Assembly: GCF_905475395.1 (NCBI RefSeq)
Contig: NC_058341.1
Location: 59,837,501 to 59,901,500, forward strand
Length of the DNA: 64,000 bases
Reading direction: 5' to 3'
DNA from: Chrysoperla carnea
Taxonomy: Eukaryota; Arthropoda; Insecta; Neuroptera; Chrysopidae
The notes under the pieces were generated by a model that saw nothing but the letters and a program-made list of their open reading frames with translations, had not been told where the DNA came from and did not search any database. Numbering within the stretch: the stretch's first letter is position 1; the number at the start of each line of letters is the position of its first letter. A program made the translations under genes and the position numbers. Positions 54,260-64,000 of this stretch are shown here, piece by piece.

Positions 54260-57200
54260 ATGGCTGGTAGAGGCAGAGGCGGTTTTAAACCAAAATTTCA
54301 AAATGATTTATTAACACAATTATCAAATATACAAGGGCCACGATCAGGCTCGAATAATTTTGAAGATGCACCGGAAACATCTGCTCCAGTGCATGCCAAT
54401 GACTCGAAATATGAAAGTTTAATAAATGCAATATTTAAATTAAAAGCTGACGATGATGGTATTTTATTAAATCAAAAATTACAGTATATCACCGAAGTAT
54501 GGCAGAAAGTTTGCGAAACAGAAGAAGCTGTTGAGTAAGTTTGCTTTGATCTTCATTGTCATTTATTTGATGATTTTTAGAGTTCCTTAACAAAAAATTG
54601 TATATAGGAAGAATACTTAGTTTTTCTGTAAATAGTCGCATTGTTTTTTTTTGTTTTTTTTTTTATTACTATATTTCGTTTTCATGATAACAGAGATATT
54701 TAAAAAAACCGCAAAAAATGTTCTAAAACAATATTATGGAGGTGAAGAGCGTTTATGACTGGACCCAATCAATAGAGCCATTATTCGCTTTTCCAAAGAT
54801 TATAGAGTAGAGAAGAAGCAGGGATATAACTTGTAAGTGACATCTGGAGTCTGTGGCGATCAACTATTAAGTTTGTAGGCCTTTGCGGATATGACTATTA
54901 AGTTTAACTACTTTGCAGAGGCGACTATTATCTATTAAGTTTAAAAGCCTTACTTGGTAGATGCGCTGAAACTCGTATACTTCGATTTTACATTAGCTCA
55001 TATGGACTGCTTTTCATGGTACCTCTACCCTATACTCTTTGCTCTTTTCATGGTACAGAGCTTTAATTTGTAGTATTTCATAGTATTAAATATGATATGT
55101 GAATAAATAAATTTAAGCACTTTAATTTTCGCTAAACCACTTTATTTTATTTTATAATGCGACATGTTTCGGATATTACTCTATATTCAACTAAGATTAT
55201 GTATACGACGAATCTTTTGTACATAATCTTAGTTGAATATGGAGTAATATCCGAAACATGTCGCATTATAAAATATAATAAAGTGGTTAAGCAATAATTA
55301 AAGTGTTTAAATTTATTCACATAACATGTTTAATCGTATACTCTTTTTTAATTTTGCCAGTAATGGAGACCTTCTCCTTCTGTCTTATGCTCTTTGGCTA
55401 CCGGTACACAGTAAATTTGCCTATCTTTTGAGTAATGAATATAGTCACAGTGAGAATTTGACCATCTAATATCTATGGTTCTAAAATTAAATATCTAGCT
55501 ATGTTCACGATTTTAGATAATTATACCAGCTCTTTAAAATTTTACTGAACCTTATAAGTGTTGAAATTTGTTCACACAAATTTTTTTATTATTTTTTTTG
55601 AACAATTTAGTATGCTTTGACTGTTATTAATTTTCATTTCATTGTAATCATAGCACGCGACAAGTGAAGGTCTCGTTATGAAATACAGTTCAGAATTTTT
55701 GAAATTAATTTTTCTTAGACAGGCATTGGACGTAATGCATCGTCGTGGATTATATGATGAAGCATTTGCCTCACAACTCGCAAATATGATGTCATCGTTG
55801 TCGTTCAACTCTCTAGAAATAAATAATGTTAAAATTAGGAATCAATTTATTGCAAAACTTCAGCACGATTTTGAGAGTAAGTATAATTTCTTAGAATTAT
55901 GAAAAAAATCACGATTTCTAGGATTATGAAAATAACTTATGATGGAGGGATAACGGTTTTCTGGGTGATAAATTGTGATGAACTGGGCAAGATATATCGA
56001 AAAGTATAAAGGTTTGAGGTATGCCTTATTTTTCGAGCTATTAAAAGCCTTTATGGTCTTTTTTATGTGAATAGTTTCTCCAAGTTAGTTATTTTAAGTC
56101 AAATGTTTTTTCATTCATTTTTTTTTTGGGTTTTCATCCCTCGAAAAAATTACATAAAATGTAAAAAATAAAATTGATAAGTTTTTAAAGGAATATTTAT
56201 AAAAAATTTTACGTCTTAATTTCGTCATACTTCAACAGAATTTAAGGAAATTTCTAGGCTTAATAAATTTTAATCATCTCTATTTTAATTGACTTTAACA
56301 TTGGAATTTGTGGAATTTTTGATTTTGCTGTCCTTGAATCCGATGTCAGATTACACGAATTCTGTCACACAGATATACCGAAAATCGTGCCATTTTTGAT
56401 CAGTAATTCCATTTTTTGGCACTAAAACTTTTATTGTCCAAACTGTGCTCTGAGGAGTCTTCTTGTTGACTGATTACATACCCGATGTCAGATTACACGA
56501 ATTCTATCACGTATACCGAAAATTGTACAGTTTTTGGCACAAAAATGGAAAAATAAAAAAGTATTTATCGTCCAAACTGTGCATTAAAGGGTATCTTTGG
56601 TGACTGATTACGAATCCAATGTCAGATGACACGGATTCTGTCACGCTTTCCGAAAATTGAATAAAAAAATAAAAAAGTTAGTTTTCCGATACTTGAAAAA
56701 ACATGTCCATTATCCGACTTCGAATTTCTTAATTTCAGATTACTGAATATGATTTAAAATTTGCAATTTTTTTCTGGCTTAATTCAATTTGATTATAAAA
56801 CATAATAATAGGGGGCAAATGTGACAATCTGATTCTCTAGGGAAAATTTTTATACCCTGTATAATGAGATATATATCAAGGTATACTAAGTTTAGACCCA
56901 AGTTTGTAACGATTTAAAATATTGAACCTACCGGTTATCTATCCGTCTGTCTGTCACGATAACTCAAAAATGAAAAGAGATACAAGTTGAAATTTTTATA
57001 GCGTATTCAGGACTAAATAAGTGAGTTGAGTTCGTAAATGAGCAACATAGGGCAATTGGACCGTTAGAGATAGAACAAAAGTTTAAATATAAAAGTGTTC
57101 CTAATAGAAAAGTAAACAACTTATGCTTGAATATTTTTTTATAAATATGTACCACTGTTTACCCGTGAGAGCGCAAATTCGATCAAAACTTTGGTGACCA

Positions 57201-60200
57201 TTTTCTCCAAAACTATAAAAGATAGGGAGTTGAAAATTTTCAAGTAGCTTCAATCAACTAGTAGTCTTGTGGGACATTCTCGAAAAATGAAAAAAATTCT
57301 AGAAAATACTTCTTAAATAAAAATGCTTTTTTTAAATTTCAATCGAAAAACAATTAAATGGCGATTGAAAGGCAACCATAATTGTGTTAGTTGTTTTAAA
57401 TTCTTCTAATTTATAAAAAATAATGCAAGAACTGACACTTTCTGTACAGGATATTTCAACAATTAACCCAGTCAATTGTTTTTTTTCTACTTGTTTATAA
57501 TAATTTCAATGGTCCTGACGTAATTTATCTCCCTTTTAATCTTTCTGCAGAAATTAAGTAATTGTATTGAATAAAATTTGAAAAATTTTTTATTCTATCT
57601 TTTGTATGTAAAATTATAAGATATTTTATAGATTTTTTTCTTTGTAATAGATTGCAAAGCGTTGCAGTCAAAAAGTGCACTTGCTTTTCGGAATGCCGTC
57701 AGAATGTTAGGTGAATTTTATCATAAAGCCAGATTCACTTCTGGTAAGCCAATAAAACTTTTTGCTACACCTCTTAAGACTTATTTGGAAATGCTATTAG
57801 AAGCAGCACAAGAAGAAGATTTAGAATTATTTACCACTCAGGTTAGTATTAAAATTACAGGGTGAGAAACCTGAACCTTTTTTAAATTTTTTACTCGTAT
57901 CATCGTATTTTTATTCAAATTTTTTTTTTGCTCCGGGTGGGTGAACAATATTTTTAAACTTTCGATGATCAAAAATACTTTTGATGCAATTTATCTAATA
58001 AGTGTTTCCAAAAACGAATTTTTCATAATAAAATAGTTAACAATTATTGTTCCTTGATCCCGGCTAAAAAATTTTTTAAATATAACTTTTCAGGATCAGG
58101 TGGCTAAGTTTTTTGGGAAAATTGCACATCCTTATTCTCTAAGCGTTAAAAACAGCGTATTCGAACGCCTACATCCCAAAAAATCGTTTCTTTTAAAAAC
58201 ATTCATGCATTTCCTAAATTTCAAACATTTGGATCTCCAAGAAAAATATTCTTATCAGGATCATCTACAATTCATTCGAATGCTTGTAGTTTTTGAATAC
58301 GAAGGCGAAATTTATCACGTTCAACCGTTTTGAGTCAAGGGTTCACTCTCCCATTGAGAATTACCAATGCTCCACAATCGATTCAAAACTTTAAAGATGG
58401 AATTCGTAAAAGTTAGCGAGGACCTACAGCCGCAAATGTGTGAATTGGTCATGGAAAATTTCATGAAAAGGATACGGTGCTGCAATATAGCCGTGGCGGC
58501 CATTTATCTGATATCGTTTTCCATTATTAATGACATATCCCCCTCCTCTTTACAATGAAATACACATGCATTTTCTCTTAAAAATACTCGTTTTTTTAAA
58601 ATCAAAATGAAAAATCTTATTGGAAAACCCGTTATAAGAAATGAAGGAAAATATTTTTTGCAATTTGGTGCGTTTGTTTCGAAACAAAATATACAATAAG
58701 TAAGAGCCTTACTATTTTTTAAAAACCTTAAAGATGGTTCAAAAACGATCTATTTCCGAATCACAAACGATATTGACAATTGTAAACAAATGTCAATAAT
58801 ACGGTAGTTGCCTGATGTCGGATTTGCCATATTACGCATAAAAATGTAAAACTAGACTTGATACCATGACCAAATTCGAAAGGGAAATTAAAATTGATTA
58901 AAAAACGAAGAAGTTATAAGCATTCAAAGATTGTTGTCCATCTCTTTTTAGCAAAACAGAGTTTTATATTTATTTTATTTATTTATATATTTATGTATGT
59001 CATTGTCCGATATCTCCGTGGTGATATCGGACAATGACGTCACTAACTTAAATAGAGATTGATAAATTTAGTCAACATGAAAATTATAATTTCAGTTATA
59101 CATAAATGGAAATGGTTTACGTTCGAATTTGCCACAAGATTTAACTGAAATAATGCTACGAGTTCGTACTCTACTTGCATCAAACGATAAATTATCAAAG
59201 ACATCTAAATGCTGGTTATTGTTAGCGATAGACGTCGACAACCATGATTTTGGATTACTTCCAACGGAATTACAAAAATTTTACGTCACATACTTAGGCG
59301 AAAAAGTAATTAAACAATTTGAACGAATTAATACCGAGTTAACAATTCAAATTCACAAAAATGATTTTCTTGATAAAATCATTAGCAACGTAACTGTACT
59401 AAAAGTGGATAATAGTGGAACACCTACACAAAAATGGGATGGTAACATGTCAAAAGTGGGTGGTGGAGATTCGTATGTAACTATTGATCAATCAAACACA
59501 TTAATCATCAAAAATCAAGAAACGAGTTTCTCAAAAGCAGGATACGAAAATCATGATGGTCCAAAACCAAGTTATGGTCGTGAAAAATATTTAGTAAAAG
59601 CACAAACGTATAAAAAAATATCACCGGATAATGGTTAGTATCATGAAGTCAGGTTTTTACCACGGAACTGGGCTTTAATAGACGGAGTTTGATAATTCAT
59701 TTTTTTTTTTGCATTTATATCTTATAAAATGACCATTTTTTATTAACACTGAAATGTGAGGGGTAAAATATGGCTTACAAATATCTGACATAAAATTTTA
59801 CTTGAATATTCCAAATTAAATTTTCGTTATACGTGATAGAAAAAAGATAATTTGAATCCGAAAGATATTTTTGATATATGGTGGGGATTCCTTGGTGATT
59901 TTAACTTCAAAATTTGGGATGCTTTGGGGAAACGTAGCGTCATCTAGAATTTAAAAAGTAAAGAGGTAAAAGTTATTGTAAATTAGATTTTCTGCCAAAA
60001 GTCTTTATAAAATTTTGCGATTTATCGTTTATTTAAAAATTTATATTTTCGCCTAGAAAATAGGGGATTAAGTTTTTTTCCTCATTTTTTTCCGCTGCTT
60101 TTTTCTAAGAATTTGGTAGAATGTTTTTCATAGCATTTAGATGAGACTTGGTTACTAATCTTTTGTTTAAATATTATGTCTGTTGGACGCATAGTTCTGT

Positions 60201-60844
60201 AATTGGACTTTTTCAAACTTAGTGAAATTGATACATCAGTATTGGCAGGGAGCATAGTAGGTGGAGTTCAAGTATTGTGGAAAACCTTCGTTTAGTTAAT
60301 GACTGAAAAATATGAAACAAATTTTGTTTGTACATGATTGCCAACGTCTACCTCGCATGAAACCTCTCATTTCGATGACAACTAAAAGATAATTTACATA
60401 ATTGTAATAATTTTAAAAACAATTATCCATAATCCGTCTAATACAGCCAAATTATAAAGTTTGGCATTTTTTATTTATAATTTATCTCAATTAGGTGCAA
60501 CTATAAATAATTGGGATGGTGCTTCGCCAAATGGTACTAAACGAGATAATAATGCTCCAAGACCGATATTAGGTGTTGGAGTTCGACTACAAAAATCTGA
60601 AAATAAACGACAAGATGATAATTGGCGAGAACGTACTGGAAATAATGATGCAGGTGCAGGTGGTGATTGGAGAGAGACTAAATCCGATTTAAATCCAGCA
60701 GCTGCTGGATGGGAACACAAATCAAAATCGGGTGGCGGGTCTGGTACATCCGGTTGGGGAAATGATAATCCTAAAGAATCGTCTGGTAAAAAATCTTGGA
60801 GCCAACATGATGATCGAACAGAGACTGATTATACAAACTCCTAA
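54260..60844 (+). CDS. MIF4G-domain translation factor, complete, five coding exons
   Basis: MIF4G domains are HEAT-like helical folds of eIF4G, CTIF, PAIP1 and MIF4GD that bind translation factors on mRNA. Exons: 54260-54534, 55665-55876, 57651-57841, 59096-59633, 60495-60844; 1566 bases, 521 residues. The protein opens MAGRGRGGFKPKF (RGG-like), then residues about 50-270 form the helical domain, with FLRQALDVMHRRGLYDEAFA, SALAFRNAVRMLGEFYHKAR and LPQDLTEIMLRVRTLLASN. The end is low complexity, Gly/Trp/Asn rich, with repeated NWDG, DWRE, GWEH and GWGN. The second exon's acceptor is uncertain: TAG at 55653 would break the frame, AAG at 55664 keeps it. A 5' UTR intron ends at 54250. AATAAA lies near 60936. 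Likely relatives are CTIF/PAIP1-like MIF4G proteins; orthology is not settled. Confidence 0.88.
55095..55325. mobile_element. Palindromic MITE, about 230 bp
   Basis: TATGTGAATAAATAAATTTA near 55095 and AACCACTTTATTTTATTTTA, GCGACATGTTTCGGATATTA pair with TAATATCCGAAACATGTCGC and TAATAAAGTGGTTAAG and the final TTTAAATTTATTCACATA. The loop is about 55195-55225 (GTATACGACGAATC). It sits in intron 1 of the MIF4G gene. Confidence 0.85.
56335..56690 (+). repeat. Tandem array of about 140-bp units, three copies
   Basis: CGATGTCAGATTACACGAAT starts at 56341 and 56483, and CAATGTCAGATGACACGGAT at 56617, periods 142 and 134. Each unit continues with TCTGTCAC/TCTATCAC, ACCGAAAAT-GT and TTTTTGGCACAAAA-type stretches. 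A single related fragment lies at 30440-30545. It lies in intron 2 of the MIF4G gene. Confidence 0.85.
56848..57300 (+). repeat. Repeat family A, copy 7
   Basis: TATACCCTGTATAATGAGAT, AAGTTTAGACCCAAGTTTGT, CTGTCTGTCACGATAACTCA, GTAAATGAGCAACATAGGGC, ACTGTTTACCCGTGAGAGCG and AAAAGATAGGGAGTTGAAAA in the family order. It is one of the more complete copies. Confidence 0.8.
58090..58560 (+). pseudogene. Decayed gypsy-type reverse transcriptase fragment
   Basis: The plus frame 58100-58333 contains FKHLDLQEKYSYQDHLQFIR, then VVFEYEGEIYHVQPF and a stop. This follows the order of the Ty3/gypsy reverse transcriptase core: (F)S-x-LDL-x-x-GY-x-Q, F-x-x-x-G-x-Y-x-x-x-x-PFGL. After the stop, other frames give SEDLQPQMCELVM (as in VHSEDLxxH regions). 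The glycine of the GY motif and the FGL are lost, and stops interrupt, so it is dead. It lies in intron 3 of the MIF4G gene, sense direction. The match is by motif order, not alignment. Confidence 0.55.
58800..59036. repeat. Dispersed block shared with 19745-19870, and a perfect hairpin
   Basis: TAAAAATGTAAAACTAGACT, TTGATACCATGA and AAAATTGATTAAAAAACGAA recur at about 19790-19865. At 59001-59014 CATTGTCCGATATC is the exact reverse complement of 59023-59036, with an 8-base loop TCCGTGGT. Both lie in intron 3 of the MIF4G gene. Confidence 0.75.
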
Positions 60845-61258
60845 AATAATATTGTACTTAAAATTTATTTTTAAATACTCACGAATTATCCGAATTGGAT
60901 TATTACCTTAATTTAACCATTTTTTTTTCTTTCGTAAAATAAAATAGAAATAAATTCAATATACAATGAAGTGTATTTTGTGTATTTATTTTTTTTTAAA
61001 TTAGTGTCTCTAGATTATCATGAGAGTAATATTAACGATAGCGAAATTAAAAAAATTTTTTAAATCATTGTTTTTTATTATTAATTTCTTCAAAAGAAAA
61101 ATTTTTGAACAAGAAGAGTTTGTACAATAAATAAATGGAAAAAATGAACATTTAAGGTAATAATTTTGTAAACTATTGACAAATGTTCTAAATATAAGAA
61201 ACAAAAATTCATTTTAATGAATAATAACAATAAAAATTACGTAGTTTAATTATGTATC

Positions 61259-61583
61259 CATGAAGGTTCTAAAGAAGGAGAACGATCGCTACGTGTTAAA
61301 GCATTAGCGCGTCTGTCCCTGAAAATTTGTAGAATTACTAGTTCATTTTTCAGCCACCAGCCGCGCTGTCATCAAGAAGTAGTATCTGCGAAGTTAGCTG
61401 TTTATGAGTACAAGTAGATGAAGTTAGTTGCATAATGTACAAATTGATATACCATTTCAAATTAGCGCACAACAGCCCGCTTTTATTGATACTACTTAGC
61501 GGTTGCAGCGCCTCACTTATTTTATCCATATATCGGGGACAATATTTTCTATAGCGATCGTTCTCCTTCTTATAACCTTCATG
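61259..61583. mobile_element. P-element-type MITE, copy 2 (325 bp), perfect 8-bp target duplication
   Basis: Starts CATGAAGGTTCTAAAGAAGG and ends with CTTCTTATAACCTTCATG. Flanked by TATGTATC at 61251-61258 and 61584-61591, an exact 8-bp duplication. Relative to 27655-27905 it carries an extra segment of about 74 bp after the CAAGAAGTAGTAT stretch, before ATTAGCGCACAACAGC. It lies between the MIF4G gene and the next gene. Confidence 0.9.
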
Positions 61584-61741
61584 TATGTATCCTTTGTTTA
61601 TCCTTAACAATAAAATATATACATAATTTCAAATTATTAAGAGTACTTTGGAATCTTCTTCCTAACAACAAAACGGTTGAAAACAAATGTTTATATACAT
61701 ATAATTTTAATGAAGAATGAGATGTTTATATTTTGTGTAAA

Positions 61742-62869
61742 ATGGAATTTTTTAATATAACAAAATTTGGTTTCCGAGAAACGTTTAAACCACATCTGTT
61801 AAAAAATTATAAGGAGCCACCCTATTCTGAAACACCTATTTTAACTTGTGTAGATGGTGAGTGGAGAAATTCTTATACCGAATATTTCACGTAAACTTCC
61901 CACATCGTGGCATCGATTCATAAAACTACTGCTCTTAGATTATGAGACAGTCGGTCAGCCAGCCTGTCATTCCCATAGCAAGATGTTCCCTAATTTACCG
62001 AATCAAGGAATGGCTACGACAAGCCAATCTTGATTATTGGGACTTTTTGTAGAGCATGAGACAGGACAAATTGTTTATAACTACAGCGAGCCCATTCGAC
62101 TGTGCTCGTCTGAAACTTACTAGAGCACAGTTGAGAAGGGTGGTAGAATTCTTCACAGGACACTGTCGATTGAATTAACACCTTCATAACATGGGGATTT
62201 TGATGACCCCTCTTGTAGGGTCTGTGTGGAGGACGATGAAACCTTCATAATGTTATTTGCGCCTACAGAAACCTGTAGGGCGTCAGGTTAAAATTTTTGA
62301 ATTCGAAAACTTGGATCCATCAATCTTGGGAAAAAGCTTGACAGAGAAGCTGTGGGGTTTCTGCGTGCCGTTTCGATAGAATCGTATAGACTCATCTGCT
62401 TAAAATAACATCTCTTACCCGGAAACGTCTCGCCTTCGGGTGATTGGTTCTTCTCAGCCCAAATCTTACTCTTCTTGGGTGCTTTAGCGCTCTCTCTTTC
62501 AAATAGAAATCGATGAAATGACAGCGTATATTTACGTAAATTTAAATAAAAATGTAAACAATAATTAGTGGTATTTTAGGCAACTATGATGGATTTGCAT
62601 ATGGTTCGTTCCATAGATTTAATAGAACTCGTGATAGGGGATTGTATAAACCTGTTGGTAAGTTATTAGTACCTAAAATTACTACCCACTACCGCCGTAA
62701 AACAAAATAAAAAATAATGTTTGAATGTATTAGGACCTACAAGTATGTACAAGAGACCAATTACTTGTTCAATGGATTATGGTTTTTGGAAAGATGATTC
62801 GGCATTAAAAAATCAAAATTGGTATGCAAAACTTAAACATTTACCTCGAAAAACTTCTGAAAGAACACG
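61742..62869 (+). CDS. Unrecognised gene, first three exons (runs off the window)
   Basis: I cannot name this protein. Three exons join in frame with GT-AG borders: 61742-61856, 62580-62657 and 62734-62869 (329 bases, 109 residues and two bases). It starts MEFFNITKFGFRETFKPHLL, then PPYSETPILTC, DGNYDGFAYGSFHRFNRTRD, RGLYKPVGPTSMYKRPIT and CSMDYGFWKDDSALKNQNWY. It is soluble, without signal or membrane segment, and rich in short YG/PxxYxxP-type aromatic motifs. That composition resembles small axonemal microtubule-inner proteins, but I cannot match a family, so this is a guess only. A donor (CG-GTAAGA) at 62870 shows that the coding region goes on; no next exon is seen to 64000. The first intron holds a retrotransposon relic. 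Confidence 0.7.
61890..62420 (+). pseudogene. Relic of jockey/I-type non-LTR retrotransposon (3' end of pol)
   Basis: About 62115-62180 reads LTRAQLRRVVEFFTGHCRLN, followed in shifted frames by HNMGI, and about 62230-62290 gives pieces of the C-x-x-C zinc segment that ends such proteins (CVEDDETF, then CACP-like). TGHCRLN-HLHxMG and a following C-x-x-C are the standard C-terminal region after RNase H in insect jockey/I-clade elements. Earlier, 61960-62040 shows PNQGMAT. Multiple frame changes show decay. It lies in intron 1 of the gene at 61742. Confidence 0.65.
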
Positions 62870-63124
62870 GTAAGATTTCTATGGTACTATAATATTTTTT
62901 TGTCAAGGTCCTAAAATTTCGAATACCTATTTGGATTTTATAATAATTTTTTATGTCGCTGAAAGTGAAAGGTCACGAAACATTTTTCAAGAAATCCAAC
63001 ATATGTATTCAGAATTATGCATTTCCCTGTCGAATTTAAAAGTTTATGCAAGCTACACACTGTCGAAGAAATTTGGATACTTTCGAATTGTAACTGTTTT
63101 TAGACATTTTAATAACTTATTATA

Positions 63125-63345
63125 TCATGTATATATGTAATTTATCAAGGTATACCAAGTTTAGTCCCAAGTTTGTAACGTTTAAAAATATTGATGCTAA
63201 GAACAAAATTTTGGTATAGGCGTTCATAAAATTACCTAATTAGTCCATTTTCGCTTGTCTGTCTGTCAACAAGACCACTCAAAAAGGAAAAATATATCGA
63301 GCTGCAATTTTTATAGCGTGCTCAGGACATAAAAAATGATGTAAT
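63125..63345 (+). repeat. Repeat family A, copy 8 (5' part)
   Basis: CATGTATATATGTAATTTAT, TTTAGTCCCAAGTTTGTAAC, TTAAAAATATTGATGCTAAG, TGTCTGTCTGTC and GCGTGCTCAGGACATAAAAA in the family order; truncated where the next palindromic element begins. Confidence 0.75.
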
Positions 63346-63572
63346 TATACTTTTTTTGTTGGTATTACCAACCAGATTACGAATTTTCATGTTTTTCCGG
63401 GATATGCTGTAATTTGCTAGCGGCAAACACCTAAAACCAAGTACTGGACAATACAAAAAAATATTTTTTTGAAAATACCCACGGTGGCGGGGGTACACAC
63501 TGGCCTCCGAGTTGGCCAACACTTAAATTCTTAATCTGGTAGGTAATACCATGTAATACCAATAAAAAAAGG
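63345..63572. mobile_element. Palindromic MITE, about 228 bp
   Basis: TTTTTTTGTTGGTATTACCA then ACCAGATTACGAATTTT pairs with AAATTCTTAATCTGGTAGGT and ATGTAATACCAATAAAAAAA. The central part has GGTGGCGGGGGTACACACTG. It truncates the family A copy to its left. Confidence 0.75.
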
Positions 63573-63611
63573 GTTATAAAATCCCAAGATGGGGGGGGGG
63601 TTCATATTATT

Positions 63612-63941
63612 GGGTGCGTTTAGCAGAAAAAAACGCTAGGAAGCGCTTGTAAGCAAAATGGCGATTGTTAAGCGGTAAGCGCTGTCAAATAGTAAATAGC
63701 TATATACCTCTAGGTCTCTAAGTTATATTTAACCGGGGAACCTAACCTAATTTAAATATATGTTTGTAAATTATTTATATTAAAAAATTACCAATAATGA
63801 ATAATATATTAAATAATGTTGTGAATGGCGGATTGTGTCAGCGCAACTGAAGTTAGCAAACATGTTCTGGCCGAAAACTGTACAGTTTGTTTTGCAGCGC
63901 TAGTAAGCGCTCTCAAGCGCTTTTTTCTGCCAAACGCACCC
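63612..63941. mobile_element. PIF/Harbinger-like MITE, 330 bp
   Basis: Left end GGGTGCGTTTAGCAGAAAAA then AACGCTAGGAAGCGC; right end AAGCGCTTTTTTCTGCCAAA then CGCACCC. Inverted ends match over about 28 bp, and 3-bp ATT copies flank it. A G-run start followed by GTTTGGC and a 3-bp duplication fit PIF/Harbinger MITEs. GCGCT motifs are unusually dense for this AT-rich window. No coding capacity. Confidence 0.75.
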
Positions 63942-64000
63942 ATTGTCTCGTTGTCTAACTCTGTCGCTCAAAACATCAATAGATAGAATAAGTTACACAG

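Overview
This is AT-rich eukaryotic nuclear DNA, almost certainly from an insect (order not determined). Coding sequence is a small fraction: genes are split by GT-AG introns, and most remaining bases are relics of many small DNA transposons. The arthropod call rests on the protein families (a LIV-1 ZIP transporter like Drosophila foi, a THAP/P-element transposase system, guanine deaminase) and on insect-type repeats.

Layout. 1-9.6 kb (minus strand): a P-element-like locus. A three-exon THAP-plus-coiled-coil gene (7402-9602) is intact; downstream are frameshifted pieces of a P-element transposase (2840-4131), and a second, broken copy of the THAP first exon lies at 158-213. A relic of another arthropod repeat-borne protein family sits at 6150-6640. 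9.6-26 kb is gene-poor: palindromic elements, dispersed repeats, and one terminal exon of guanine deaminase (14701-14929, plus strand). 26548-47782 (minus) is a complete seven-exon ZIP zinc transporter of 758 residues whose introns hold about fifteen repeats, including a P-type MITE, a degenerate tRNA-Met-like sequence, foldback elements and pogo-like MITEs. 48-50.9 kb shows no convincing gene. 50946-52948 is a 2-kb inverted-repeat transposon with a 5-bp target duplication; it carries a two-exon 59-codon gene and is loaded with later insertions. 54260-60844 (plus) is a complete five-exon MIF4G-domain translation-factor gene of 521 residues with a decayed gypsy-type reverse transcriptase in an intron. 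61742-62869 (plus) holds three exons of an unrecognised gene that runs off the window, with a jockey-type retrotransposon relic in its first intron.

The most interesting theme is the P-element system. Two non-autonomous elements, 27655-27905 and 61259-61583, start CATG, end CATG and have 8-bp target duplications, as P elements do. The same window carries a THAP gene that keeps the DNA-binding module while the catalytic region is decayed, and whose linker contains a 56-residue tandem duplication. The second theme is the 2-kb CACATAGG element at 50946-52948. The third is abundance: about fifteen different long palindromes or inverted-repeat elements, some nested, which together give a relative age order.
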